Shown here one piece after another: positions 43,867 through 54,300 of a DNA stretch of 64,000 nt (position 1 is the stretch's first letter; every line of letters starts with the position of its first letter). The position numbers and the translations under genes are program-made. The stretch is taken from positions 186,001 to 250,000 of the forward strand of contig NZ_JBIWES010000002.1 of the NCBI RefSeq assembly GCF_044762665.1, in the 5' to 3' direction. The notes under the pieces were generated by a model. It had not been told where the DNA came from and searched no databases. It saw only the letters and a program-made list of their open reading frames with translations. This DNA is from Peribacillus frigoritolerans_B. Its GTDB lineage: Bacteria > Bacillota > Bacilli > Bacillales > DSM-1321.

Positions 43867-44301
43867 TTATTTATTAGTTGCTAATTTAGGCTTTGAGCGG
43901 ATTTTTTGCTTGAACTCTTTTATAAGTTCATCGCCGACGAGACCTTTTTGGACCAAATCTTCAAGAAGGAGTTCTGCATACTTGCTCCGTGTTTTTTGGA
44001 TGTGACCAACGAATAAAAGGCTATAATGATTGCCCACTTTTCTTATTGTACGTAAAACAGTTTGAAACAAAGCCGGTTCATTGTCCTTTTTGGTAATGAC
44101 TGCCTGGATATACACCTCTCCGTCTATATCGGGAAGTGAGGGTTCAAGCTCTTTGAAATGATTTTCTTCTACAAAAGCTTCCAGTAACCATGATCTAGCA
44201 TCGTTTTCTTTATTTATAATCAATCCATCTGTTAATGCAATATCAATCAAGTTTAAATTTTCAGTAACAATTTGCAACGAGATCAATTTAAATGATTTCA
44301 T
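43867..44301 (-). CDS. ywpF: YwpF family protein
   Basis: A 144-aa protein of unknown function that matches the Bacillus YwpF-like family. The N-terminal MKSFKLISLQI and LTDGLIINKENDARSWLLEAFVE and the central VYIQAVITKKDNEPALF segments are typical. There is no signal peptide or membrane helix. It is divergent from ssbB, the same neighbourhood as in B. subtilis (ywpF-ywpG-ssbB). GGAGGAAT precedes the start on the minus strand. Confidence 0.82.
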   Translation of the reverse strand: MKSFKLISLQIVTENLNLIDIALTDGLIINKENDARSWLLEAFVEENHFKELEPSLPDIDGEVYIQAVITKKDNEPALFQTVLRTIRKVGNHYSLLFVGHIQKTRSKYAELLLEDLVQKGLVGDELIKEFKQKIRSKPKLATNK

Positions 44302-44528
44302 CTAATTCCTCCGTTTCTTGCAAGAAAGAGCGGTGATTACCTCTCTTAAACATAATTTTGAAAGGGTACATATCGATTAATCCTTTTAAAGGTAATTATA
44401 TCATACTAAAAAAAAGTCCCTTAATGAAATGAAAACCCAACATTTGTCTAAATTATGAAGGATAGAATAAAAATTTGCAAAATATTTAATTTTGTTAACT
44501 ATTCGTTTTTCACCTGATTTTAATCACT

Positions 44529-44541
44529 AAAAAATGTTTTT
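44529..44541. promoter_or_regulatory. Possible ComK box upstream of ssbB
   Basis: AAAA-AATGT-TTTT matches the ComK AT-box AAAA-N5-TTTT. It lies 120 nt before ssbB, a ComK target in B. subtilis. A clear second AT-box at a standard distance was not found; a loose AAAA-N7-TTTT lies about 50 nt further upstream. Confidence 0.35.
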
Positions 44542-44660
44542 GCACCAATCCAAACGGCTTTTTATGAAGAAAAATGGTGTAATAAGAACATTTCCTCCAT
44601 TTTTTAATCGATGGAAGAAAGAGTATGATTAAAGCATATTAAAGAGGAAGGAGTGAAAAA

Positions 44661-45023
44661 ATGATTAACCAAGTTACCCTCGTCGGCAGGCTTACGAAGG
44701 ATCCAGAATTAAGATACACACCCGATGGCAAGGCTGTTTCTAATATCACGTTGGCAGTCAATCGGAACTTCCGTAATACTGTCGGTAACTATGAGGCAGA
44801 CTTTGTACAGTGTATCATATGGAAAAAGTCGGCTGAAAATACTGCTCAATATTGTAAAAAAGGTGCCATAATCGGCATAACTGGCAGAATACAAACAAGG
44901 AGATACGAAAATCAGGAGGCTAAATATGTATATGTAACTGAAGTGGTCGCCGAGAGGGTTCAATTCATCGGATCTAAACAAAATGATGTTAAGCCCAAGG
45001 ATTTTGAACATATTGGTTTATAG
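44661..45023 (+). CDS. ssbB: Competence-type single-stranded DNA-binding protein SsbB
   Basis: A 120-aa OB-fold SSB without the long acidic tail of SsbA. Motifs: NQVTLVGRLTKDPELRYT, ISNITLAVNR-like and CIIWKKSAENTAQYCKKG. In B. subtilis SsbB (ywpH) protects incoming single-stranded DNA during transformation. The short C-terminus without a DDDLPF-type tip and the ywpF neighbour both argue for SsbB. GAGGAAGGAG precedes the ATG. Confidence 0.9.
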   Translation: MINQVTLVGRLTKDPELRYTPDGKAVSNITLAVNRNFRNTVGNYEADFVQCIIWKKSAENTAQYCKKGAIIGITGRIQTRRYENQEAKYVYVTEVVAERVQFIGSKQNDVKPKDFEHIGL

Positions 45024-45458
45024 TGTTACTCTAGCTTGCTTTAAGAAAGAATTGTTTTTAAGAAAATGTAAGATCTCAATTCGAAACACAAAAAAAGTAT
45101 TTATATGACCATAATGAATAACCAATGCATAGAATTTCAGAAATTTTTAGTGAAACTTGGCAGTAGTATATAGAATTATTTTTCAGCCATTCATTCCCCA
45201 AAGCTAATATAGCTTTTTCTCCGCTTGAAACCCCGATTTACCCTCAAAAAAATCGAGTTATTTGATTTCCCCCTTGTAATGACTGCAAACAGATAAGCAG
45301 TCTTTTTTTTGTGCCAAAATGTGTGTAAATAGGGAAAAATAAAAAATAATTCTGTTAAATTAGAATTTTTAGAAAATATATTGTAATATTTTAATTTTGA
45401 TGCAATAATAAACCCAATAATATAATTGGAAAAAAAGTTATATATAGGAAGTGATTTG
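45024..45458. other. 435-bp gap between ssbB and the peptide transporter, no gene seen
   Basis: AT-rich sequence with no ORF longer than about 20 codons that has a ribosome site. It contains the terminator at 45281-45310 and, after it, the AT-rich promoter area of the transporter operon. I could not single out a promoter. Confidence 0.5.
45281..45310 (+). terminator. Terminator downstream of ssbB
   Basis: GACTGC pairs with GCAGTC and is followed by eight T residues. It lies 260 nt after the ssbB stop, so the ssbB message has a long 3' region or a short RNA ends here. Confidence 0.7.
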
Positions 45459-46463
45459 ATGGACGAACCAATTATTAAGGTTAATGGGCTTCGAACCAGT
45501 TTTCGTACGGACGATGGGGTGATCCCTGTCGTGAATTCAATCGATTTTCATGTCAATCCTGGTGAGGTTTTAGGGATTGTAGGAGAATCGGGATGCGGAA
45601 AAAGCGTAACTTCTCTGTCCATCATGGGTCTGGTTTCTTCACCGGCTGGTAAGGTGGAGGGGGAAATCCTTTTTAAAGGAGAAAACATCGCAAATGCCTC
45701 TGAAGCGAAAATGAGAAAAATTCGCGGGAACGATATAGCGATGATATTCCAGGAACCGATGACAAGCTTGAATCCCGTGTTCACTATTGGCGAGCAGTTG
45801 GTCGAGACGCTTCGGATACATAAAAAATGGAATAAAAAGCAGGCACGAAATAGAGCGGTGGAAATGTTGAAGCTGGTTGGGCTTGGCCGTGCCGAGGAAT
45901 TGCTCAAAGAGTATCCGCATCAGCTTTCTGGCGGAATGAGGCAAAGGGTCATGATAGCAATGGCCATGATTTGCGAGCCGAAACTCCTTATAGCCGATGA
46001 ACCGACAACGGCTTTGGATGTGACGATCCAGGCACAAATCCTGGAGTTAATGAAGAATTTAAATAAAGAAACAGACACGGCAATCATGATGATTACCCAT
46101 GATCTGGGGGTAGTGGCCCAAATGTGTGAACGTGTCATTGTCATGTATGCCGGAAAGGTGATAGAGGAAGGAAATGTGCAAACGATTTTCCAAAACCCTA
46201 AGCATCCTTATACGGTCGGTTTACTTCAGTCGATTCCCGATATGCGAATAAAGAAAGAGCGCCTCTACTCGATACCGGGCAATGTGCCAAAACCTGGGAC
46301 AAGCAACCTCGGGTGCCAGTTTGCTCCCCGGTGCTCCCATGCGATGGAGCAATGTATAAATGAGACCCCGTCTCTATTGGAATTCAATGAGGGTCAGCAT
46401 GTTCGCTGCTGGCTGTATGAAGATGGGAAAGGAGCTGCCTTGCATGAATCAAACATTGGTTAA
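45459..46463 (+). CDS. Peptide ABC transporter ATP-binding protein (OppD/DppD/AppD type)
   Basis: First ATPase of a five-gene peptide importer. Walker A GESGCGKSVTSL, signature LSGGMRQRVMIA, Walker B LLIADEPTTALD and the H-loop MMITHDLGV are present. The C-terminal oligopeptide extension has a cysteine cluster (GCQFAPRC, EQC, VRC). I start at the ATG at 45459 with AGGAAGTGAT upstream (334 aa), not at the open-frame start. The operon order D-F-substrate protein-B-C is that of the B. subtilis app operon. It overlaps the next gene by 20 nt. Confidence 0.93.
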   Translation: MDEPIIKVNGLRTSFRTDDGVIPVVNSIDFHVNPGEVLGIVGESGCGKSVTSLSIMGLVSSPAGKVEGEILFKGENIANASEAKMRKIRGNDIAMIFQEPMTSLNPVFTIGEQLVETLRIHKKWNKKQARNRAVEMLKLVGLGRAEELLKEYPHQLSGGMRQRVMIAMAMICEPKLLIADEPTTALDVTIQAQILELMKNLNKETDTAIMMITHDLGVVAQMCERVIVMYAGKVIEEGNVQTIFQNPKHPYTVGLLQSIPDMRIKKERLYSIPGNVPKPGTSNLGCQFAPRCSHAMEQCINETPSLLEFNEGQHVRCWLYEDGKGAALHESNIG

Positions 46464-47412
46464 GGTAGAAAACCTAAAGAAGCATTTTCCGATTAAAGGA
46501 GGGGTTCTAGGAAAGACCATTGGAGAGGTCAAGGCAGTTGATGGTTTGTCTTTTTCCATTTATAAAGGGGAAACCTTGGGGCTTGTTGGTGAAAGCGGTT
46601 GCGGAAAGTCTACGACGGGAAGATTATTGCTTCGATTGCTTGAGCCGAGCGAGGGCAATGTTTATTTCGAAGGAAAGGACCTGACAGCTTTATCTTCAAG
46701 TGAAATGAGAAAGATGCGCCGTGAAATGCAGATGGTCTTCCAGGACCCATTCGCTTCCCTCAATCCCAGGCATACTATTGAAAAAATATTGGAAGAACCG
46801 CTCATCGTTCACGGGGTTAAAGATAAAAAGGCGCGAAAGGCCCGTGTACAGGAACTTCTTAAGGTTGTTGGCTTAAGCAGTTACCATGCTAAAAGGTATC
46901 CGCATCAATTCAGTGGGGGCCAGCGGCAGCGTATTGGCATTGCGAGGGCACTTGCAGTCAACCCTAAACTGATCATTGCCGATGAGCCGGTATCTGCACT
47001 GGATGTCTCGATTCAGGCACAGGTCTTGAATCTGTTGCAGGATTTGCAGGAAGATTTTGATTTGACCTACTTGTTCATTGCTCATGATCTTGGGGTGGTA
47101 AGGCATATCTCCGACCGTGTCGGTGTCATGTATCTTGGACATATAGTTGAATTGACGGAAAGTGAAGGACTTTATGAAAATCCGCTTCACCCATATACGC
47201 AGGCTTTATTATCAGCCGTGCCCATCCCTGATGTGGAATATAAGGGGGATAGGGTAATCCTGCAGGGGGATGTTCCAAGCCCATCAAACCCGCCCAGTGG
47301 CTGTCCATTCCATACGAGGTGTCCGAAGGCGATGGCAGAATGCAATACGGAAAAACCAATCCTGAGTGAACATAAACCTGGTCACTACGTTGCTTGTCAT
47401 TTATACAATTGA
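46444..47412 (+). CDS. Peptide ABC transporter ATP-binding protein (OppF/DppF/AppF type)
   Basis: Second ATPase, 322 aa. Walker A GESGCGKSTTGRLLLRLLEPSEG, signature FSGGQRQRIGIARAL, Walker B LIIADEPVSALDVSIQAQVLNLL. It carries the same C-terminal Cys cluster (GCPFHTRC, AEC, VACHLYN). The start at 46444 has GGAAAGGAG upstream and lies inside the end of the previous gene, so translation is coupled. Confidence 0.93.
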   Translation: MNQTLVKVENLKKHFPIKGGVLGKTIGEVKAVDGLSFSIYKGETLGLVGESGCGKSTTGRLLLRLLEPSEGNVYFEGKDLTALSSSEMRKMRREMQMVFQDPFASLNPRHTIEKILEEPLIVHGVKDKKARKARVQELLKVVGLSSYHAKRYPHQFSGGQRQRIGIARALAVNPKLIIADEPVSALDVSIQAQVLNLLQDLQEDFDLTYLFIAHDLGVVRHISDRVGVMYLGHIVELTESEGLYENPLHPYTQALLSAVPIPDVEYKGDRVILQGDVPSPSNPPSGCPFHTRCPKAMAECNTEKPILSEHKPGHYVACHLYN

Positions 47413-47454
47413 CACGACGTATACATAAATTCGCAAATAATAAGGGGGAAGAAT

Positions 47455-49071
47455 ATGAAGAAGACATTGGCATTATTGCTGACTGGTATCCTGGCTCTTT
47501 CGCTAGCGCTTGCGGGATGCTCCTCGTCCACATCAAAAGAGAAAGAAGATGGTAAAGGGGGATCGAGTGAAGCGAAGGGCGGCGTATTGATATACGGTAA
47601 AGGCGGAGACGCTGTCGGTCTTGACCCAGCTATCGTGACCGATGGGGAATCATTCATCGTCACACAGCAGATTTTTGAAACGCTTGTGAAATATGGGGAA
47701 GATGATACGGAAATCAAACCGGGTCTTGCAGAGTCATGGGAAGTGTCCGATGACGCAAAAACATATACATTCAAATTGAAAACCGGAATCAAGTTCCATG
47801 ATGGTACGGATTTCAATGCAGATGCGGTAGTAAAAAACTTTCAACGTTGGGCACAAAGTAAGGATGAAGGTAAATTTGCGTACTATGCCTCCATGTTCGG
47901 AGGATTTGAAGGTGATGAAAGTCATGTTATCAAAGAAGTAAAAGCGGTTGATGCCAGCACGGTGGAATTCACTTTGAACCGTCCGCAGGCGCCGTTCCTG
48001 AAAAACCTTGCCATGCCTACATTTGCAATAGCCAGTCCTGATGGAATTGAAAAAGAGGGTGACGACTTCACTAAAAATCCATCTGGTACAGGTCCTTTCA
48101 AATTCAAATCATGGAAACCTGGCGATACGATTGAAGTGGTGAAAAACGATGACTATTGGCAAGATGGACTGCCGAAACTTGATGGAATCACGTTTAAGGT
48201 CATTAAAGATAACTCTGCGCGTCTAAATGCTGCAATCAAGGGGGAAATCGACCTGATGGACGGGTTGAACCCAAGTGATATCAGTAAGGTTACAGGAGAT
48301 GAAAAACTGCAAATATTCGAACGTGCATCCATGAACGTCGGGTACTTTGCTTTCAATGTTGAGAAAGCTCCATTCGACAAGAAAGAAGTGCGTCAAGCCA
48401 TCTCGCATTTGATCAACAAAAAGGAAATCATTGATAATTTTTATGAAGGCACGGCAGAGCCTGCCAAGAATCCTATGCCTCCATCCGTTTCTGGCTACAA
48501 TGACAAAGTCGAAGACTATGATTATGATGTAGAAAAAGCGAAAGAATTGCTGAAAAAAGCTGGACTTGAAGACGGATTTAAAATGGATCTATGGGCAATG
48601 CCGGTACCGCGCCCATATATGCCGGATGGTCAGAAAGTGGCTGAAGCCATTCAAGCAAGCCTAAAACAAGTCGGCATCGAAGCGAATATCGTTTCGTACG
48701 AATGGGCTGCATATTTAGAAAAATTGCAGGCTGGTGAAGCCCAATCCTTCATGATGGGTTGGACAGGCGATAATGGAGATGCGGATAACTTCCTTTATAC
48801 ATTATTGGATAAAGATAATATCGGCTCCAACAACTATGCCCGTTACGCAAACGATGAAGTCCATAAACTGCTGATCGAAGCCCAGTCCACGGCAGATGAA
48901 GCCAAGCGTAATGAGTTGTATGGAAAAGCCCAGGAAATCATCCATGATGAAGCTCCATGGGTTCCGCTTGTACACTCTTTACCGCAGTTAGCCGGATCTA
49001 AGACGGTCAAAGGGTTTGTTCCACATCCAACTGGTTCACAATCCCTTGTTAATGTATCACTAGAAAATTAA
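47455..49071 (+). CDS. Peptide ABC transporter substrate-binding lipoprotein
   Basis: A 538-aa extracytoplasmic binding protein of the SBP_bac_5 family. The signal peptide ends in lipobox LAGC (Cys about 22), then a Ser/Lys/Gly linker. Conserved segments are GLDPAIVTDGESF, KFHDGTDFNADAV, GTGPFKFKSW and GWTGDNGDADNFLYTLLD. The last, with MPVPRPYMPDG, looks more like dipeptide-binding DppA than B. subtilis AppA, so dipeptides or very short peptides are the likely ligands, although the gene order is app-like. AAGGGGGAAGAAT precedes the ATG. A hairpin follows before the permease genes. Confidence 0.9.
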   Translation: MKKTLALLLTGILALSLALAGCSSSTSKEKEDGKGGSSEAKGGVLIYGKGGDAVGLDPAIVTDGESFIVTQQIFETLVKYGEDDTEIKPGLAESWEVSDDAKTYTFKLKTGIKFHDGTDFNADAVVKNFQRWAQSKDEGKFAYYASMFGGFEGDESHVIKEVKAVDASTVEFTLNRPQAPFLKNLAMPTFAIASPDGIEKEGDDFTKNPSGTGPFKFKSWKPGDTIEVVKNDDYWQDGLPKLDGITFKVIKDNSARLNAAIKGEIDLMDGLNPSDISKVTGDEKLQIFERASMNVGYFAFNVEKAPFDKKEVRQAISHLINKKEIIDNFYEGTAEPAKNPMPPSVSGYNDKVEDYDYDVEKAKELLKKAGLEDGFKMDLWAMPVPRPYMPDGQKVAEAIQASLKQVGIEANIVSYEWAAYLEKLQAGEAQSFMMGWTGDNGDADNFLYTLLDKDNIGSNNYARYANDEVHKLLIEAQSTADEAKRNELYGKAQEIIHDEAPWVPLVHSLPQLAGSKTVKGFVPHPTGSQSLVNVSLEN

Positions 49072-49078
49072 CCGTACG

Positions 49079-49119
49079 AACCGGGTAGTATGGAGTCTTG
49101 CATGCTTCCCGGTTTTGTT
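49079..49119 (+). promoter_or_regulatory. Hairpin between the binding-protein and permease genes
   Basis: AACCGGG and CCCGGTT, with an inner GTATG/CATGC stem, form a stable structure with only a weak T-tail. Such partial terminators keep binding-protein mRNA more abundant than permease mRNA. Confidence 0.65.
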
Positions 49120-49186
49120 ATGGAATGCATTTCAAAATGATCGAGGGCGCTTCGAAGGACCCTTATTTAAAAGGCGGGTGATTGTT

Positions 49187-50191
49187 TTGTTTTCCTATAC
49201 CGTACGACGTTTAGGATCTCTCATTCCGGTGTTACTCGGAATGGCGTTTATTGTATTCATGATGATTCGGGCGATTCCTGGAAATCCAGCACAGGTGATT
49301 TTAGGGCAGCAAGCAACGGAAGAGGCAGTCGCTGCAATGACAAAGGAACTTGGCCTGGATAAACCTTGGTTCATTCAATTTTGGGATTACTTATCGGGCC
49401 TGTTAAAGGGGGACCTTGGTGTTTCGTTAAAAACGAATAGTCCGGTTTCTGAAGAAATTGGGCCATACTTAATGGCCACGATAGAACTGGCCTTGATTGC
49501 GATGATCATCGCCGTGGTCATAGGTGTGAATGCAGGGATAATATCAGCTTGGTTTCAAAACTCATGGTTTGATTATGTCGCCATGGTGGTTGCGTTGATT
49601 GGTTTGTCCATGCCTATTTTCTGGCTGGGATTAATGGAGCAATACATCATTTCAATTCAATGGGATTTACTTCCAACGACAGGGCGGGACAATATCAGGG
49701 ATCCCGTTGAGGCCATAACCGGCCTGTATTTGATAGATACACTCATTGCTGGCAGGGTTGATCAGTTTTTCGAGGTGATCAAACATCTCATTTTGCCGGG
49801 GATGGCGCTTGCTACCATTCCGATGGCGATTATTGCAAGGATGACACGTTCATCCATGCTGGAAGTTATGAGATCTGATTTCATTCGTACGGCCCGTGCT
49901 AAAGGAATGAAAATGTTTTGGGTTGTTTACAAGCATTCATTTAAGAATGCGTTGATTCCAGTGGTGACGGTTATCGGTCTTCAGACAGGATTACTTTTAG
50001 GCGGCGCCATATTGACGGAAAACATTTTCGGATGGCCAGGTATCGGTACATATATTTATGATGCAATCCTATCTCGGGATTATCCGGTGATACAGTCCGG
50101 AATTCTCGTCATCGCCTTTTTGTTTGTCATGATCAATCTAGTTGTGGACTTGTTGTACGCAGCGATCGATCCTAGGATTAAGTATAAATAG
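49187..50191 (+). CDS. Peptide ABC transporter permease (DppB/AppB type)
   Basis: Integral membrane subunit with six hydrophobic helices. The N-terminal YTVRRLGSLIPVLLGMAFIVFMMIRAIPGNPA and the EAA loop MRSDFIRTARAKGMKMFWVVYKHSFKNALIPVVT are typical of DppB/AppB. The frame opens at 49115, but the TTG at 49187 lies behind AAGGCGGGTGATT and fits the family (334 aa). It precedes the partner permease by 12 nt. Confidence 0.92.
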   Translation: MFSYTVRRLGSLIPVLLGMAFIVFMMIRAIPGNPAQVILGQQATEEAVAAMTKELGLDKPWFIQFWDYLSGLLKGDLGVSLKTNSPVSEEIGPYLMATIELALIAMIIAVVIGVNAGIISAWFQNSWFDYVAMVVALIGLSMPIFWLGLMEQYIISIQWDLLPTTGRDNIRDPVEAITGLYLIDTLIAGRVDQFFEVIKHLILPGMALATIPMAIIARMTRSSMLEVMRSDFIRTARAKGMKMFWVVYKHSFKNALIPVVTVIGLQTGLLLGGAILTENIFGWPGIGTYIYDAILSRDYPVIQSGILVIAFLFVMINLVVDLLYAAIDPRIKYK

Positions 50192-50203
50192 GGAGGGAAA
50201 CTC

Positions 50204-51106
50204 ATGCCTGAAATAGCAACGAATACTTCGCCAATCCTTCCTCCAAAAGAGGCAGAGGAAAAAGTCATCTCTCCCTGGAAGGAAGGCTGGAAAAGCTTTA
50301 GGAAAAACAAGGTGGCCATTGTGGGTCTGGGGATTGTTTCATTTTTCATCTTAATCGCCATCTTCGCGCCCGTTATAGCACCTTATTCATTTGAGGGGCA
50401 AAAGCTAAGTGATAAACACTTGGCCCCGTCTGCGGAGCATTGGTTCGGAACGGATGAATTTGGCCGGGATATTTTGAGCAGGGTCATTTATGGTTCGCGC
50501 ATTTCAATAGGGGTCGGCTTCTTATCTGTTGCCGGATCTGTCGTTGTTGGGTCTTTTTTGGGGATCATTGCCGGTTATTATGGCAGGTGGATAGATACGA
50601 TCATATCGAGGATCTTTGATATTATTCTGGCCTTTCCAAGTATCTTGCTTGCCATTGCTGTCGTTGCCGTTTTGGGGCCCTCCCTTCGCAACGCACTTAT
50701 TGCCATAGCCATCGTCAATGTCCCGATATTCGGCCGGCTTTTACGTTCACGGGTCTTAACGGTGAAAGAAGAGGAATATGTAACGGCTGCAAAGGCAATT
50801 GGAATGGGGGATGGCCGCATTCTCCTTCACCACGTCCTTCCGAATAGCCTTGCACCGATTATCGTTCAAGGTACCTTGGCGATTGCAACTGCCATCATTG
50901 AGTGTGCAGCACTCGGCTTTCTCGGTCTCGGTGCACAGCCGCCAGCACCAGAGTGGGGAAAAATGCTCGCCGATTCCAGGGCGTTCATCATTCAAGCCCC
51001 CTGGACGGTTCTCTTCCCTGGGCTTGCGATCATGCTTACCGTACTTGGCTTTAACCTAATGGGGGATGGGCTGCGCGATGCCTTGGATCCTAGAATGAAA
51101 AACTAG
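50204..51106 (+). CDS. Peptide ABC transporter permease (DppC/AppC type)
   Basis: Second permease, 300 aa. It has the OppC-type N-terminal cytoplasmic tail with WKSFRKNKVAIVGLGIV, HWFGTDEFGRDILSRVIYGSRISI, and the EAA loop VKEEEYVTAAKAIGMGDGRILLHHVLPNSLAPIIVQ. It ends with DGLRDALDPRMKN. Last gene of the operon, followed by a terminator. Confidence 0.94.
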   Translation: MPEIATNTSPILPPKEAEEKVISPWKEGWKSFRKNKVAIVGLGIVSFFILIAIFAPVIAPYSFEGQKLSDKHLAPSAEHWFGTDEFGRDILSRVIYGSRISIGVGFLSVAGSVVVGSFLGIIAGYYGRWIDTIISRIFDIILAFPSILLAIAVVAVLGPSLRNALIAIAIVNVPIFGRLLRSRVLTVKEEEYVTAAKAIGMGDGRILLHHVLPNSLAPIIVQGTLAIATAIIECAALGFLGLGAQPPAPEWGKMLADSRAFIIQAPWTVLFPGLAIMLTVLGFNLMGDGLRDALDPRMKN

Positions 51107-51113
51107 AAGTAAA

Positions 51114-51146
51114 GGGGTGATGTTAATTTAACATCACCATCTTTTT
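51114..51146 (+). terminator. Terminator of the peptide transporter operon
   Basis: GGTGATGTT pairs with AACATCACC over a 5-nt loop, followed by ATCTTTTT. Confidence 0.88.
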
Positions 51147-51313
51147 GTCGTTTAGCTTGTAAATCTATTAAAATATGAAAAATAATAAAAAAATACTAGT
51201 TCCAAATAGGAAAATAGTGACTATTACCTCTTAAAATCACCCCAAAAGTTGTGATACTTTTATACTCAGTAAGAATATTCCAAAAATTGCTTATTTTCGA
51301 GGAGGAAAGTTCA

Positions 51314-54300
51314 TTGATTAAACGTAGCTTGTCCATTCTAGCAATCTTTCTATTAGTATTTACTGCAAGCGTTTCCGCAGCCAAGCTCCCAGATCCCCCG
51401 ACTGGCTCGGGCGGTGCAGGTAAGAAGAATCAGGAAAGTATTGTAAAGCTGAAGAAAAATGACTTGGGGAAGAAATACAAAAGCAATGAGAAGGTCAGGG
51501 TCATCGTAGAGATGAAGGAAGCCCCGGCAATTGAAACGGCTTCGAAAGAAGGGAAACTTTTTAAACAGTTATCAAAAAATAAGAAACAACAATTAAAGTC
51601 CGAAAAGCTAGCTACTCAGAAGAAATTGAAAAAAAAGGTGAAAGAGAAAAAAATAGCTTTCAAGGAACTTGAAAGTTTTACGACAGTCGTCAATGGATTC
51701 AGCGGTGAACTTCAGTATGGTGAAATCAAAAAGGTGGAAGCCATGCCTGAAGTTGCTGAAGTACATATAGCGAATGAATATGAACGTCCTGCAGAAAAAC
51801 CCGAGATGTTATATAGCAAAGAACTTGTCCAAGCCCAGGAAGCATGGCGGGAATATGGATATAAAGGGGAAGGGATGGTCGTCGGGATTATTGATACTGG
51901 AATCGACCCATCTCACCGTGATATGGTCCTTAGCGACGAGAATCAGGCCGAACTGACTGAAAGTGAAATTAGCGGGATGAAGGAATCTAGCCATCTGTTA
52001 GGCAATTATTATACGGCGAAGGTTCCTTATGGATACAATTACATGGATGAAAATGAAGAAATCCTTGACCTTGGTGAAGCGGCTTCCATGCATGGAATGC
52101 ATGTAGCAGGCACCGCTGGAGCCAATGGAGATGAAGAGAATGGCGGCATTAAAGGGGTTGCTCCTGAAGCCCAGCTTCTTGCCCTAAAGGTCTTCGGGAA
52201 TGATCCCGACATGCAGACAACATGGGGTGATATATATATTAAGGCGATTGACGATGCCATCATTCTTGGGGCCGATGTACTGAATATGAGTCTTGGCTCC
52301 ACTGCAGGCTTTGTATCGGCAGAAGATCCGGAGCAGCAGGCGGTATCCAGAGCTGTTGATAATGGGATCCTCATGTCGATTTCAGCAGGAAACTCGGCAC
52401 ACTTTGGAAATGGATTTGCAAACCCATCAGCCTCGAACCCGGATATTGGCGTTTCAGGTTCACCTGGACTTGCTTACGATTCTGTACAAGTGGCATCGGT
52501 GGAGAATAACTATATGGATTTGGATGCAGCGACTTATGAAATAAACGGTCAAGCAGGAAAAGCCCCGTTCATGTCGGCTTCAAGCGTACATCCCAATGCT
52601 TTGAAGGATAAAACACATGACTTGGTTGCTGCCGGTCTTGGGACGCCAGAGGAGCTTTCCAAAGTGGATGTTAAAGGCAAGTTCGCCCTCATCGAGCGCG
52701 GCACGCTTTCTTTTATAGAAAAGGCGCAAAATGCCCAGGCAGCAGGAGCGACAGGTGTCATTATTTACAATAATGCTGACGGATATATTTCCATGGCTAC
52801 AGATCCAAGCATCACCATTCCTCAGCTGTTCATGTTGAAATCGGATGGTTCAAAGCTGAAAGCGGCCTTAACAGATGGCGAAAAGGTTATGATTACCTTT
52901 AATGGCGATAAAACAAAAGCTGTAAATCCGGAAGCAGGGAAAATGAGCTCATTCAGTTCATGGGGAGTGGCACCGAACTTGGATTTCAAACCAGAAATCA
53001 CCGCTCCGGGCGGACAAATTTATTCGACGCTGAACAACGATGAATATGGAATGATGAGCGGTACTTCTATGGCGGCACCACATGTTTCCGGCGGCTCGGC
53101 ACTTGTTCTTGAAAGAGTGGATAAAGATTTTAAATTAGAAGGATCAGCCCGGGCTAAATTAGCCAAGAACCTGATGATGAATACTTCAAAACCATTAACG
53201 GATCAGGGTGTCGTCAATAAGGCCCTTGACTGGGAAAACCCATACTCGCCTCGCAGGCAGGGAGCCGGGGTCATGCAGCTGCAATCCGCATTGTCCACAC
53301 CTGCAGTCGTGACCGAGGCATTCACGAAAGAAGCGAAGGTTGCCATGAAGGAGATCGGCAATAAGTTCGCCTTTACTTTAAAGGTTGAAAACTTCAGCAA
53401 TAAAGCAGTCAAGTATGATGTAAAAGGAAATATCCAAACAGACTATTCAATCCAGGGACAACTGGGCTATTCCGCTAACGAGCTGGAAGCACAGGAAATT
53501 AAGAACGCTTCGATTAAAATCAATAATAAAAATACAAATAAGATTACCGTTCCTGCAAAAAAATCGGTTACATTCGAAGTGAAAGTGGACATATCCGATG
53601 CAAAGGTACTTGGCGATGACCTACAGACTCTTGTAGACATTGACAAGGTTTTTCCAAATGGCTATTTTGTTGAAGGGTTCATTTCATTGACGGATCCAGC
53701 CGATACGAATCCGGAACTGAATGTACCGTATGTAGGATTTAAAGGGGAGTGGGACAAAGCACCGATCCTGGATGGCACTAAATATGACAAAGAGTCTTTC
53801 TATGGCATGGCAGGAGGAGTATCGACAGCAGGTGAAGATTTCACTTATCTTGGCTATGACCCTGCGGGGAAAACATTCAATGGCAAAAATATTGCGATTT
53901 CTCCAAATGGTGATGGTGCACAGGATGATTTCGTGCCTGTCCTATCATTCTTAAGGAATGCGAAAAAGGTAGAATACAATATATTAAATGGTGAAAACAA
54001 AACAGTCCGGAAACTTCGCATAGAGAATAATGTACGCAAGGACTATTATGATGGCGGACTAGGGACAGCATACACCTTGGATCCGGCCCGTAAATGGGAT
54101 GGTAAAATCAATAATGCACTCGGTAAGGATGGGGTCTATTATTTTGAAATCAAAGCGATGATAGATTACGAGGGTGCAAAATGGCAGACGGTTAAAATGC
54201 CTATCAAAATCGATACGGTAAAGCCGACAGTCAAGATTTCGAAAAAAGGCAATGTATTGACCATTCAAGGTAAGGATAATTTGAATGGTTCAGGGCTTGC

